From: Acidobacteriota bacterium
Lineage (GTDB): Bacteria > Acidobacteriota > UBA6911 > RPQK01 > JAJDTT01
Direction of reading: 5' to 3'
Assembly: GCA_022827025.1 (NCBI GenBank)
Contig: JAJDTT010000193.1
Span: 1 to 37,456, forward strand
DNA length: 37,456 bases
Shown here: positions 8,911 to 17,339 of the stretch, piece by piece
Position numbering within the stretch: position 1 is the stretch's first letter
Layout: every line of letters begins with the position of its first letter
Notes under the pieces: generated by a model
Database searches by the model: none
The model's input: the letters and a program-made list of their open reading frames with translations, nothing else
What the model was told of the DNA's origin: nothing
Program-made: the position numbers and the translations under genes

Positions 8911-10026
8911 ATGACAGGCTTGATCCGCGCCGTCGTTGCCTTCGTCTGGTTGAGTGCCCCCGGTATCGGTGGCCTCTGGTGCGAGACTCTCGCGGAACCG
9001 GGCGGGACCGGTGCGGGTCCCCGGCCTGCTCCCGAGGGGACCCTGTGCAAAGGACGGCCCGCGGGCACGTCCTGCTGGGTGGAGTTGGCCAACCTGCCGG
9101 GATGCTACGCCTGGAACAGCTATTTCCAGCCGGGCGAAGCCGTGACCTGGACCGCGGAGTGCGCGGAGGGGTTGGCTCGGGGAACAGGCACGCTCACGGA
9201 GGTCTGGGACGGGGGCAAGAAGACCAAGGAAAAAACAGGGTCCCTCGTGGATGGAAAGGCGCAGGGGCGGTGGATCTACCGCGACCAGGACGGGACCGTC
9301 GCGGAAGGCTCGTATGAGTCGGGTGAACGTCATGGCCATTGGGTCGAGCGCTTGCCGGACGGGACCGTCCAGGAAGGCCCCTACGAGGCGGGGAAAAGGC
9401 AGGGCCCGTGGGTTTTGCGCTTCGCCTCCGGGACCGTCATGGAGGGCCCGTTCCTGGCGGGGAAGCAGCAGGGCCGGTGGGTCATGCGCTTCGCTACGGG
9501 GAACGTTTCGGAAGGCTCGTATATGGCGGGAAAGCGCCACGGCCATTGGGTCGAACGATTCGCTTCCGGGACCGTTCAGGAAGGCACCTATGAGACAGGG
9601 AAACGCGAGGGCAGGTGGGTGTTGCGGTTCACTTCCGGGACCGTGATGGAAGGCCCGTTCGCGGCGGGAAAGCGTCACGGTCGTTGGGTCGAGCGCTACG
9701 GGGACGGGGGCGTGCAGGAAGGCCCGTATGAAGCGGGGAAGCGCCACGGTCATTGGGTGGAGCGCTACCCGGACGGGAACGTCCTGGAGGGTCCCTACGA
9801 GGCAGGGAAGGAGCAGGGCCACTGGGTCTTGCGTTTGCCGGACGGGGGTGTGCAGGAAGGTCCGTACGAGGCGGGGAAACGCCACGGCCGGTGGGTCGAG
9901 CGCGAGGCGAACGGGTACGTCATGGAAGGCCCCTATGAGGAATCGCTACGTCAGGGCTGGTGGGTGATGCGCAAGATGGGACGCGAGGTTGACAGAGCGT
10001 ACTTCGTGGATGGGGAAGGCCAGTGA
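8911..10026 (+). CDS. Secreted 23-residue-repeat (MORN_2-like) protein, paralog 2
   Basis: A 371-residue paralog of the protein at 4809-5801, with the same plan: signal peptide, four-Cys head (LCKGRP, TSCWVE, GCYAWN, AECAEG), and ten 23-residue repeats at 9307-9996 of the type GPYEAGKRHGHWVERYPDG.V.E. It closes with QGWWVMRK and AYFV.GEG, matching HGWWFKRR and AYFVKGEG in paralog 1. It has two more repeats than paralog 1. GGGAGAG precedes the start. The shared head, tail and repeat register show a duplication followed by repeat-number change. It is exported, with unknown function; the repeat family forms extended beta-hairpin arrays. Confidence 0.82.
   Translation: MTGLIRAVVAFVWLSAPGIGGLWCETLAEPGGTGAGPRPAPEGTLCKGRPAGTSCWVELANLPGCYAWNSYFQPGEAVTWTAECAEGLARGTGTLTEVWDGGKKTKEKTGSLVDGKAQGRWIYRDQDGTVAEGSYESGERHGHWVERLPDGTVQEGPYEAGKRQGPWVLRFASGTVMEGPFLAGKQQGRWVMRFATGNVSEGSYMAGKRHGHWVERFASGTVQEGTYETGKREGRWVLRFTSGTVMEGPFAAGKRHGRWVERYGDGGVQEGPYEAGKRHGHWVERYPDGNVLEGPYEAGKEQGHWVLRLPDGGVQEGPYEAGKRHGRWVEREANGYVMEGPYEESLRQGWWVMRKMGREVDRAYFVDGEGQ
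9307..9996 (+). repeat. Ten 69-bp coding repeats (23-residue MORN_2-like units)
   Basis: In-frame tandem repeats with the same 69-base period and consensus as those at 5208-5759. Variation is concentrated at repeat positions 12-18 (HG.WVERxxDG or QG.WVLRxxSG alternation), so units fall into at least two alternating subtypes. Confidence 0.85.
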
Positions 10027-10223
10027 GGCCACGAATAGGGCGTCCTCCCCAATGACAACGCGAAACCAGGAGCGCGGATCCGGAAACACCCGGGGAATGC
10101 GAATCTTATCCAGGAGTACCCGGCAGGATGACGTCATCGGACCTTCGCCCACAACGAAATCCAGCGCGGTAGATCCCGGCTCCCGGCCGTTCTCTACTGA
10201 TTCCAGCGCTGGCGGATGCTTCG

Positions 10224-10439
10224 TCAGTCCTCTTGTGCATCCCGCGCTCGCCGTCGGGCCTGCGCCACGATCACTCCGCCGAGCCCCAGTACGCCGCCGA
10301 TCAATACGAACGCCGGCGTGTCCGCGCCTTGCTCGCCGAGTGAAGCATTGAACGCGCCGCCGGCGAGCATGCCGATCAGTGTGGCGAGCAATGCCCTCAT
10401 GACGACGCGCGTTTTGGGATGAAATCTTCCTTCGCTCAT
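10224..10439 (-). CDS. Small hypothetical membrane protein
   Basis: A 71-residue protein with two hydrophobic segments, RALLATLIGMLAGGAF (about 15-30) and FVLIGGVLGLGGVIVAQ (about 44-60), and an Arg-rich C-terminus. GGAG lies 8 bases before the ATG. It begins 18 bases after the stop of the GNAT gene, so the two probably share a transcript. No family is recognised. High-GC DNA makes small ORFs common, but the two hydrophobic helices and ribosome-binding site support it. Confidence 0.55.
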   Translation of the reverse strand: MSEGRFHPKTRVVMRALLATLIGMLAGGAFNASLGEQGADTPAFVLIGGVLGLGGVIVAQARRRARDAQED

Positions 10440-10457
10440 CGCCCAGTCTCCGGATAG

Positions 10458-10943
10458 TCACGTGTTCCGCCGAGCCGCAACCTGATGGTCCCGGGCGATC
10501 ACGAAATCGACTTCGTACATGTGAAACACGGCCCGGGCCATTCCCAGCCGTCGGTAAGCCTTCTGAGCAGCGAGGTTGTCCTTCTCGACATAGAGCCGGA
10601 TGCCGCACACGCGCCGGTCCCTGGCCTTCTCGAGAACGTGGCGGTAAAGAGCGCGCAGCACCCCTTGGCGTCGGAATTCGGGGCGCACGTAGACACTTTG
10701 AAGCCACCAGAACATGCCGTTTCTCCAGTCGCTCCATTCGTAGGTCAACGCCAGCTGCCCGGCCGGCCCGGACTTGGACTCCGCTATGAAATAAAGTCCC
10801 AGCGACTGGTCACGCAGAACCGCAGCGACCCCGGCTCTCAGTCGCTCCTTGTCCAAATCCACTCCTTCCGATTCCTGTGCCAGACGCGCGTTGAATTCAA
10901 CGACGGTTTCGAGATCGGACAGTGCGGCGGGACGGATCTTCAT
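10458..10943 (-). CDS. GNAT family N-acetyltransferase
   Basis: A 161-residue acetyl-CoA-dependent acetyltransferase of the GNAT fold, predicted cytosolic. It starts MKIRPAALSDLETVVEFN, the usual strand 1 and helix 1. Motif A is WWLQSVYVRPEFRRQGVLRALY, with the Q/R-x-x-G-x-G/A-type pyrophosphate loop reading RRQGVL. Motif B is GIRLYVEKDNLAAQKAYRRLGM, including the conserved N...A...Y..LGF/M. The substrate is unknown; N-terminal or small-amine acetylation is typical. The ATG at 10943 is preferred to one 51 bases further upstream because the domain begins immediately there. A small membrane protein gene follows by 18 bases. Confidence 0.88.
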   Translation of the reverse strand: MKIRPAALSDLETVVEFNARLAQESEGVDLDKERLRAGVAAVLRDQSLGLYFIAESKSGPAGQLALTYEWSDWRNGMFWWLQSVYVRPEFRRQGVLRALYRHVLEKARDRRVCGIRLYVEKDNLAAQKAYRRLGMARAVFHMYEVDFVIARDHQVAARRNT

Positions 10944-11049
10944 CTTCGCGAGGATAGAACACCGGACGAAGGGTTGGCTACACTCGTCCTCCACATCGTC
11001 TTCATCCCGATGGGGACTACGCAGAGACTACCCGTCCAGCTTCTTGCGC

Positions 11050-11310
11050 CTACAACCGCTTGGTCACACCTGGATGGTCAGGCGTTCGGGGGTTCCTGGA
11101 TGTGGGGAGCGCCTGCACGGCGGAAGGGCCGAAAAACAACGCGCCTTCGATCCTGGCAATGCGCTCCTCGAAGAGCGACATACGCTCACTCTGCTGGGCG
11201 AACTCGGCTCGGATTTCCGCCGCCGCACCCCGCACTGAGAACCAGACACCAGCCACCATGAGAAACAGAATGAAGCCAATAAGAGTGATGCCGAGAAGTT
11301 CCGGACTCAT
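11050..11310 (-). CDS. Small membrane-anchored hypothetical protein
   Basis: An 86-residue protein with one N-terminal transmembrane helix (LLGITLIGFILFLMVAGVWF) followed by a charged helical stretch (EIRAEFAQQSERMSLFEERIARIEGAL) likely to form a short coiled coil. The ATG is preceded by AGAGGA at suitable spacing. The layout suggests a membrane-tethered scaffold or periplasm-facing helix, but no family is recognised. It lies on the same strand as the GNAT gene, 106 bases upstream of it. Confidence 0.55.
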   Translation of the reverse strand: MSPELLGITLIGFILFLMVAGVWFSVRGAAAEIRAEFAQQSERMSLFEERIARIEGALFFGPSAVQALPTSRNPRTPDHPGVTKRL

Positions 11311-11657
11311 AACAGTCCTCTCAGTTCCCTGATAGGGAGTTTAAATTGGTCTTGCAGCGCCTCCTGTTGATGCGTCATGCAGATCCACTCATCGATCTCC
11401 AATCGCCCATCTCAGCGTTTCTGCGCGAGACGAGGCCTCGCGCACGGGTCTGCGAGCGCGACAATAGGAGAAACGAGGATTATAGAGGACACGAGTGCAA
11501 ATAAGGTGACATTTGAAGCCAATTGCGTGACATTACGCTGAACAATCGCCTCTATTCGAAACCGGGGTGCTATTCTCTCGCCGATTCTGGAGCCACGCAT
11601 GTACACGCTCGCCAAAGTGGTGGGGCCATCAACCAAGATCTTTCTGTCGCCAAGTGA
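11311..11657. other. Intergenic region next to a bactofilin remnant
   Basis: About 350 bases with no convincing gene on either strand. A hairpin with 7-bp arms GCGCGAG / CTCGCGC lies at 11423-11443 but has no following T run. A plus-strand ATG at 11599 opens a 40-codon ORF that overlaps the bactofilin remnant in another frame and looks like debris. Confidence 0.4.
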
Positions 11658-11807
11658 CACTGGTTGCGGTCAGGGAAGCGGTGCGACTTCGCGATATCCG
11701 GAAGAGTCCGAGGCAGGGTGACCGCCCCGAAAGTTGTATTGGACGAGGGCTGCAGATTCAAAGGCGGCATCAACATGGGCGACAAGATGCGGCCTCCCTC
11801 CGGATAA
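11658..11807 (+). pseudogene. Bactofilin C-terminal remnant
   Basis: This frame reads DFAISGRVRGRVTAPKVVLDEGCRFKGGINMGDK (in two parts: DFAISGRVRGRVTAPKVVL and DEGCRFKGGINMGDK) and ends at TAA 11805-11807. It aligns closely with the end of the bactofilin at 36895-37320 (TGRVRGKLIAPQVVLEEGC and NFKGTVDMGDR). A stop lies in frame at 11655-11657 and the first two thirds of a bactofilin are missing. Bactofilins are small polymer-forming cytoskeletal proteins. This copy is therefore a decayed 3' fragment. Confidence 0.7.
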
Positions 11808-11934
11808 TCGAGGTGCTGCGCGGATGGGCACTACGCTCACTCTCTTTGTGAGAATGGTGATGTGGAGCGGCGATTTGGAGGTCGCCGGCTCAAGGAGTGA
11901 GGTGGCTGTCCGTAGCGGAGCAGTCAAGTCCGGA

Positions 11935-12378
11935 TCAGCGTCGTTTCACGTCAATGGTTCGTCCGTAGATCCGGCGAGAGGGTGAGGTGTAATAGTCGTA
12001 GATCAGGATCCGCCCCGATCGTAGCTGGAGGGTGCATCCCGAGATGATGGGGCCGTCCCCCTGTTCCTCGGTGGGGAACCAAAGTTCCCAAGTCTTGCCG
12101 CCGTCGGTGGAGCGCACCGTCCGGGGGATGTCCCGCGGGTAGTTGGGTCCGGTGTACGACTCGGGATTGGGCCGGAGGACGGTCCCCACCACGATGATGG
12201 TCCCTTCCCGGATGGTGGTCATGTAGGGGAAGATGGCGTCTTCCATGACCACCCTTTGGGGTCCGACGAGGATCCGCAATGGTTCCTGTCCCGGCTTGGC
12301 GGCGCCCGCCGCCGGCGTCGGTTGGGCCCAGAGAACCAGCAAGCACACGATTGACAGGGTTCGGAGCCGCGCTGCCAT
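11935..12378 (-). pseudogene. Truncated BNR/sialidase-like secreted protein
   Basis: A 147-residue ORF beginning MAARLRTLSIVCLLVLWAQP (signal peptide) and containing a canonical Asp-box STDGGKTW near residue 98, with LQLRSGRILIYDYYTSP after it. These are features of the N-terminal blades of exo-alpha-sialidase-like six-bladed propellers, which normally need about 350-400 residues. The frame stops at DVKRR, and no continuation was recognised in the following 100 bases, so the gene looks truncated. GAGGAGGAGACG provides a ribosome-binding site, and it begins 5 bases after the stop of the degraded AlbA_2/HATPase gene, suggesting it may still be translated. Confidence 0.6.
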
Positions 12379-12383
12379 TGTCA

Positions 12384-13227
12384 CTATCGTCTCCTCCTCA
12401 GAGTTGAATCGAGGGAATCGAAACCGGACGAAAAACGCCCGGATTCTGCATAGCCCTGCATCACGCAGGCAGCGAAACCCGGCGCGGCGCAGAGCACGGT
12501 CATGGGCAGCCCTGCATAGAGGTCGAACTCGGCTCGACCGAACGTATCGGTGCGCTCTTCCCGATACGTATTGTTGGGATAGAGCAGCAGCACGTGTACG
12601 CTGGGCAACGGTTCTCCGGTCCCGTCGTGGCGGATCGTGATGCGCGCCGCGATTCCGTCCGGAGGAGGTGGACTCGCCGCCGGATGAACGAGTTTCAATT
12701 CCCTTTCGCCGATCAACTCGAAGACGGGCCTGTGACCGGACAGAGCGAAGGTCTCGTCCTCGATGACGGCGATACCCTCGCCGCGCCGTTCGATGAAGTA
12801 TCGTCGTCCGCCGGCTCCGGGCACGTCCGCGACCGGACACTGTCCCAGCCGGGACGCCAAGAGCTCGTTACGGGTGAACTGGCTGGTGCGCAGATCTTCG
12901 GTCGTCATGGAGTTGCAAAGGCCGCCGGGTGAGTAGAGCTCCAGCCTGTCGTCGAACATGAAGAGACGTATCTTCGATCCCCGCACGGCATAGTCCCGGT
13001 GCACGACGGCGTTCACCACGGCCTCGAAGACTGCGCGCTCACTGTATTGGGGCAGATCCTGGCGGGCGGGCCGTTTGCGGGCGGCGATGCGCCGGTTGCG
13101 GACCACGAAACGCATCGCGTCGGGGAGCGGAGACCCGGCGGCCCCAAACCTGCGCTTCCTTCAGTTCGAGATCGTTGTCTTCACCGACTCGAACCTGTTC
13201 CCAGAAACGGGGAATATCGATGGTCAT
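12384..13227 (-). pseudogene. AlbA_2/HATPase-type gene with internal deletion
   Basis: The 5' part (13227 down to about 13115) encodes an AlbA_2-like N-terminus, DLELKEAQVWGRRV then PRRDA. The frame then shifts, and the rest (12384-13115) encodes the C-terminal HATPase/winged-helix part: YSERAVFEAVVNAVVHRDY, SKIRLFMFDDRLELYSPGG, RYFIERRGEGIAV. The intact relative at 13295-14548 has about 205 residues between these points, so an internal deletion has removed them and broken the frame. After the shared region there is an extra domain of about 90 residues (ITIRHDGTGEPLPSVHVLLL, DTFGRAEFDLYAGL) resembling a carboxypeptidase-regulatory-like beta-sandwich, absent from the neighbour. The 243-codon 3' ORF could still produce a protein. 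Confidence 0.72.
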
Positions 13228-13294
13228 CGCAGCTATTCTAATCCGACGTCATCATCGGATTCGCGGTTGCGACCGACGCCGCGAACCGACCGTC

Positions 13295-14548
13295 TTACGC
13301 TGACGTCCCCTTCGTGCTTGCCGAAAAAATGGTCAGCAAAAGTTCGGAATCGTCGATGAGGCGATATACGGGCTTCTTTCCAGACAGTTCTTGACTCCTG
13401 TCCAGAATAATGGGAACGCCGTCCCCGCGCCTCTCCATGTAGAAACTTCGTCCCACGTCGCCGACCGGATCCTCCACCGGTGTCTCGGCCAACAGGGTTG
13501 TGATCAGTTCGTTCCGGGTGGACTGACGGAAGGCGATGTTGTCAACGGTCACGGTGTTGGGAAGAGCCCCCGGCGAATAGATCTCCAAGCGGTCGTCAAA
13601 CATGAAAAATCGTATTTTCGACGAGAAGATGGAATAGTCGCGGTGAGCCACGGCATTGACGATTGCTTCAAAGACCGCTCGCTCACTGAATTGTTTCACT
13701 TCGAAGCGATGTGGAATCTTCACGGCTGACACCGTCTGGTTTTTCCTGAGAAAGACCATGGCTCGTTCGATCTGTCGGTTCAGCGGACCCCGAATCCTCT
13801 GAGCATCAACCTGGTAATTGGAATCCTGCTTTTTTCCGCGGTAGCGCACGGCTTCGATGTAGGCGTTGGGGAAGAAGCGTTCGGGTTCCTCACAGCAGAA
13901 CAGAACGCCGGCGACTGAGGCTCGCACCGATCGATCGTCGTCCTCCGCCAGGAGACCCCGTTTGAGGAGCACGACCTCCGAGGGTTCAGGCGACCGGGTC
14001 GTGTAGTTTGTCCACAGGTGTTCCGACAGATCGGCCACGGTCGAATGCGGCGTCGCTTGTTCCTCGAACCGGATCAACCGGGCTTGGCTTCGCTGTTGGA
14101 ACTGCCGTGCGAGGTGTTCGGGTTCCATCTGTCGCTTCGAGCTTCCCTGGCGAAAGAAATATCCTCCCGGACTTCTGTGGACAAAGAGACTGCGGGGAAT
14201 TTCTATTTTGAGCACCGGTTGGAGATTGCCCAAGGTATCCGGGATCTCCATGCGGAAACAACGAAAAGCTAGAGGCGGCGTGACGCTCTCGTTACAGATC
14301 TCGTAGACGTACCGTTCCACGGCGTCAAGGCGTTCCACCGGAATCCCGATAACGTCCCGCGTTCTGTCGTCCACGCCCAGGACGAGCGTGCCGTCGTGGG
14401 TGTTGGCAAGCGCCGCCAATTCGTCGGCCAGTGCATCGCGCCTCGGATCGATAACCCGGTCGCCCCGGAACTGAACGGATTTGTACTCCAAGGAAGTATC
14501 TTCCCCGAGTCGGATCTTCCGCAACAGCTCTCCCGAGCTTTCAAACAT
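13295..14548 (-). CDS. AlbA_2 (Schlafen-type) DNA-binding and HATPase-domain protein
   Basis: A 417-residue protein of the COG2865-like group. The AlbA_2 domain occupies residues about 10-135: ESSGELLRKIRLGEDTSLEY, DALADELAALANTHDGTLVL, GGYFFRQGSSKRQM. The C-terminal GHKL/HATPase_c_4 domain contains FSERAVFEAIVNAVAHRDYS (N-box with E, N and D) and FFMFDDRLEIYSPG near residues 285-325, then a winged-helix-like end. Such proteins are usually called ATP-dependent transcriptional regulators or RecG-like, and related Schlafen/AlbA_2 domains occur in antiphage systems. The start codon overlaps the end of the PHP-ATPase gene by 8 bases, so the two are translationally coupled. A degraded relative lies 67 bases downstream. 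Confidence 0.85.
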   Translation of the reverse strand: MFESSGELLRKIRLGEDTSLEYKSVQFRGDRVIDPRRDALADELAALANTHDGTLVLGVDDRTRDVIGIPVERLDAVERYVYEICNESVTPPLAFRCFRMEIPDTLGNLQPVLKIEIPRSLFVHRSPGGYFFRQGSSKRQMEPEHLARQFQQRSQARLIRFEEQATPHSTVADLSEHLWTNYTTRSPEPSEVVLLKRGLLAEDDDRSVRASVAGVLFCCEEPERFFPNAYIEAVRYRGKKQDSNYQVDAQRIRGPLNRQIERAMVFLRKNQTVSAVKIPHRFEVKQFSERAVFEAIVNAVAHRDYSIFSSKIRFFMFDDRLEIYSPGALPNTVTVDNIAFRQSTRNELITTLLAETPVEDPVGDVGRSFYMERRGDGVPIILDRSQELSGKKPVYRLIDDSELLLTIFSASTKGTSA

Positions 14549-17339
14549 TTACTTCCTCAAGCGCAATGCGACGATAACGATGTTGGAATGCTTCGCGACC
14601 ACCTTCCATGATCGTGCAGATGGTCTCTCTGACCTGTCTCTCTTGTAGGCTACCGTCGCACTCTTTCTGCGTTTCTCCGGCAATGGCGTCGAGGGCCACC
14701 ACCAATTCCGCGTCGCCGTTGACGACGATGTTCGCGTTGTGTGTGACGACGATGGTCTGTCGACGGCGTTTGACCTCCCGCAGTTGGGTCACGATCAGTC
14801 CGTAGATCAGGTGGTTGTCCAAATCATCCTCCGGTTGGTCCAGAATCAGCGGTTCCTCACCGTAGGAGAGGAGAAAAGCCAGAAGCGCCGCCGTCTTCTG
14901 GCCGGGTGAACCCTCGCGAATCGATCGGAAGCGCCGTCCATCACCGGCCGCGCTGTAGCGAATCTCCAAGGAATCTTCCGGGAACCAGAGGTCGAGACGG
15001 TCCATGGCTTCAGGTGGGAGTCTGGAAATATGGGTGGCGAATCGTCGATCTGCCACAGCGAAACGTTGGTCCTTTGCAACTAAATTTTCGTAGTGACCCG
15101 AGGCGATCGCTTTGAGGTAGGTTTTGATGAACTTGAGATTTTGTTCCACGGCATCAGTGCCATGGCTGTCTGTGTAGATACTTCCAAGCAGTCCCTCGCC
15201 GCCCAGCGATCCGATGTCTCTCTTGAAGCGTCCGTCCGTAATATGGAGTATTCGACGCAACTCGCCTTCGACCGTCTCTAGGGCACCGTAAGGGACGACC
15301 TTGATTTGGACATAGCGGTTGTCTCGTAGCACCGTGTCAATGAACCTTCGACGAGATTCCGTCAGCTTCCGTCGAATCTCCAGCAGATGCTGCAAGGAGG
15401 AGTCAGCCTGAGTCTTCAGCGCATCGATTCGTTCTGTGCGAGCTTCCAGATCTTGCAGCCGTTGCTCGACGGCTTGCCGGGCCTGGACGAACTCGCCGTA
15501 TGCTGCGGGATCACCGGCCCCTTCTCTGGCCAGATTCTCGCGCAATTCCCGGTAGGCTCGATCAGCAGCGTCGACCTCCCGTTTCCAGGACGATTCCGAT
15601 TTCTGTTTCCGCCAACGGGTGGCAACTGCACCCGCTTGTGACGCGAGTGCTTCAATCTCTTTTCGGATCCTGTCCAGATCAGTACACGCTTGGGCCGCAA
15701 GGCTCTTCAATTCAACGTCTGCCTGTGAATCTGAATCGAAAGACGTTCCGTCGAGGGGGTCGGGGACGATCTCGGCCGCGGCTTCCCGCAAGCGTTGTGC
15801 TATTCCGACCCAGCTTTCTTCCCAGTTATCGACGTCCCGTTGCTGGCGGCTTCGCTTTTGGAAGGATCTGAGGATTTCAGTGTGTCCCGATTGTTCGAAG
15901 ACGTTCAGCTTTCTCTTCACGTCATCGAGTTCTCCCCGAAGACGCGGCGCCTCGGTAAGTCCGGCTGCCAACTCTCTGGCCTTGGCGCGAAGAGAGAGAA
16001 ATCGATTTTCCAGTGCCTTCCGTTCTTGAGACCAGGAATGACGATCCACCTCCGGGGCCTCGTCGATGATCTTGAGGAGGGACAGGGGGGTTCCGGCGAG
16101 CTGGAAGATTTGCTTCTGACTGTAGATTCGGACGGGGAATCGTTGCCGAACATCGCCTTGAGCAGGTCTCCACCGTCCGTCAACTTCTTGTTCGATCGGT
16201 TCAAGATCGCTGGCTGGATTCCACTGAATACGAAACCGGGAGCCGTTTTTCCGATAAACGACCTTGATTTCAGCCTCTTCAGTAAGCAATCCATCATCTT
16301 CCCTGTTTAGATAGACTCGACCATACTTTTCAAGCTCGTGCTTCAAACGTTCCGGCGGCTCCCCTTCCCGTCGAAGCGCAATCCGAAGAAACTCGACGAG
16401 AGTGGATTTCCCCGTGCCCCGTCCTCCTATGACGGCGTTGAACCATGGGTTCAGCGTCTGAAAAAAGGGATTCGCCCGTCCGATGTAGCGACCGTTGGAA
16501 ACCGCGATCTTTTCGATGACGGAATCCACATGGCGGTTAGGATCATTTCCCGCCGCAGAGTCCGTCTGGTCGGACCGGCGTACGGAAAGCTGGCCGTCCA
16601 ACAGGGCGAGTCGCAGTCCCTCGATGCTGGGCGATCCCATCTTGACCCAGGTAAAACGGCTGTCGGGACATATCTGTTCTGCGCTCCCGACAGGATGGTG
16701 AGCGTCTGAGCCGAGAATTTCAGTCCAGCGCAACTTCTTGTCGATGTAAATCTGTGGCTTTTGATATCGTTGATTCAGGAGTTCCATCGCGAAGATGCCG
16801 TCGCATTCCAATGCCGATTCCAATGTCGACCCCGACCATCGAAAAAGCCCATTATCACCATCCACGTGCGCGGGAATGGCGATGCCGCCAGACGACATGA
16901 TGGTCTCTACCACTTCGCCAAACGACTTGTTTGTGACGGTATCGCTCCGCCCCGGAGTGCCTGTGTATCCGATTGCACCGCGAAGCACGTCCAGGTCCGA
17001 AGACGCCTTCGAAGGATCGAAGATCGCGAGAAGATGGATCCCGCCGTGGACCGAGATTTCCATGCCTGGGAAAAGATGAAGTTCGCGATAATCTGGATGA
17101 GGATTTTCTTCCAGTTCCCTGAGTGCGTCCTTCAGTCGGTCGATCCAATGTCCCGTGTTGTGATCGGTCACGGCGACGCAATCCATCTCGGCTCGCATAT
17201 AATCCAGAAGCCACTCTTGCGGCGTACGCTGTCTCAGCGTCTCTTGGTCAGTCCCTTTGCCGTAATCGTCCGATGCCGGCGTATGGGTATGGAAATCGAA
17301 CTTCCACCAACGCGCACCATTCCATCGCCAGCCAGTCAT
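14541..17339 (-). CDS. PHP-domain plus SMC/AAA-type ATPase, TrlF-like
   Basis: A 932-residue cytosolic protein. The N-terminal PHP metal-dependent hydrolase domain (residues 1-260) has all expected motifs: FDFHTHTPASDD, VAVTDHNTG, LFPGMEISVHGG, IAIPAHVDG and ILGSDAHHP. An ABC/SMC-like ATPase follows, with Walker A GGRGTGKST near residue 300, a long coiled-coil middle (about 390-640), a signature-like SPGQKTAALLAFLL, Walker B LILDQPEDDLD near 830 and switch His in VTHNANI. This matches the TrlF-type architecture; PHP domains act as nucleases or phosphatases, so ATP-gated nucleic-acid cleavage is likely but inferred. The start at 17339 is fixed by an ATGA overlap with the small upstream ORF; an ATG at 17378 was rejected. 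AlbA_2/HATPase gene follows with an 8-base overlap. Confidence 0.85.
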   Translation of the reverse strand: MTGWRWNGARWWKFDFHTHTPASDDYGKGTDQETLRQRTPQEWLLDYMRAEMDCVAVTDHNTGHWIDRLKDALRELEENPHPDYRELHLFPGMEISVHGGIHLLAIFDPSKASSDLDVLRGAIGYTGTPGRSDTVTNKSFGEVVETIMSSGGIAIPAHVDGDNGLFRWSGSTLESALECDGIFAMELLNQRYQKPQIYIDKKLRWTEILGSDAHHPVGSAEQICPDSRFTWVKMGSPSIEGLRLALLDGQLSVRRSDQTDSAAGNDPNRHVDSVIEKIAVSNGRYIGRANPFFQTLNPWFNAVIGGRGTGKSTLVEFLRIALRREGEPPERLKHELEKYGRVYLNREDDGLLTEEAEIKVVYRKNGSRFRIQWNPASDLEPIEQEVDGRWRPAQGDVRQRFPVRIYSQKQIFQLAGTPLSLLKIIDEAPEVDRHSWSQERKALENRFLSLRAKARELAAGLTEAPRLRGELDDVKRKLNVFEQSGHTEILRSFQKRSRQQRDVDNWEESWVGIAQRLREAAAEIVPDPLDGTSFDSDSQADVELKSLAAQACTDLDRIRKEIEALASQAGAVATRWRKQKSESSWKREVDAADRAYRELRENLAREGAGDPAAYGEFVQARQAVEQRLQDLEARTERIDALKTQADSSLQHLLEIRRKLTESRRRFIDTVLRDNRYVQIKVVPYGALETVEGELRRILHITDGRFKRDIGSLGGEGLLGSIYTDSHGTDAVEQNLKFIKTYLKAIASGHYENLVAKDQRFAVADRRFATHISRLPPEAMDRLDLWFPEDSLEIRYSAAGDGRRFRSIREGSPGQKTAALLAFLLSYGEEPLILDQPEDDLDNHLIYGLIVTQLREVKRRRQTIVVTHNANIVVNGDAELVVALDAIAGETQKECDGSLQERQVRETICTIMEGGREAFQHRYRRIALEEVNV

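Noticed and set aside
12379-12840. Extension of the sialidase-like frame upstream of its ATG.
   Set aside because: The region encodes the AlbA_2/HATPase-derived protein in another frame; the Arg-rich extension does not look coding, and the ATG has its own ribosome-binding site.
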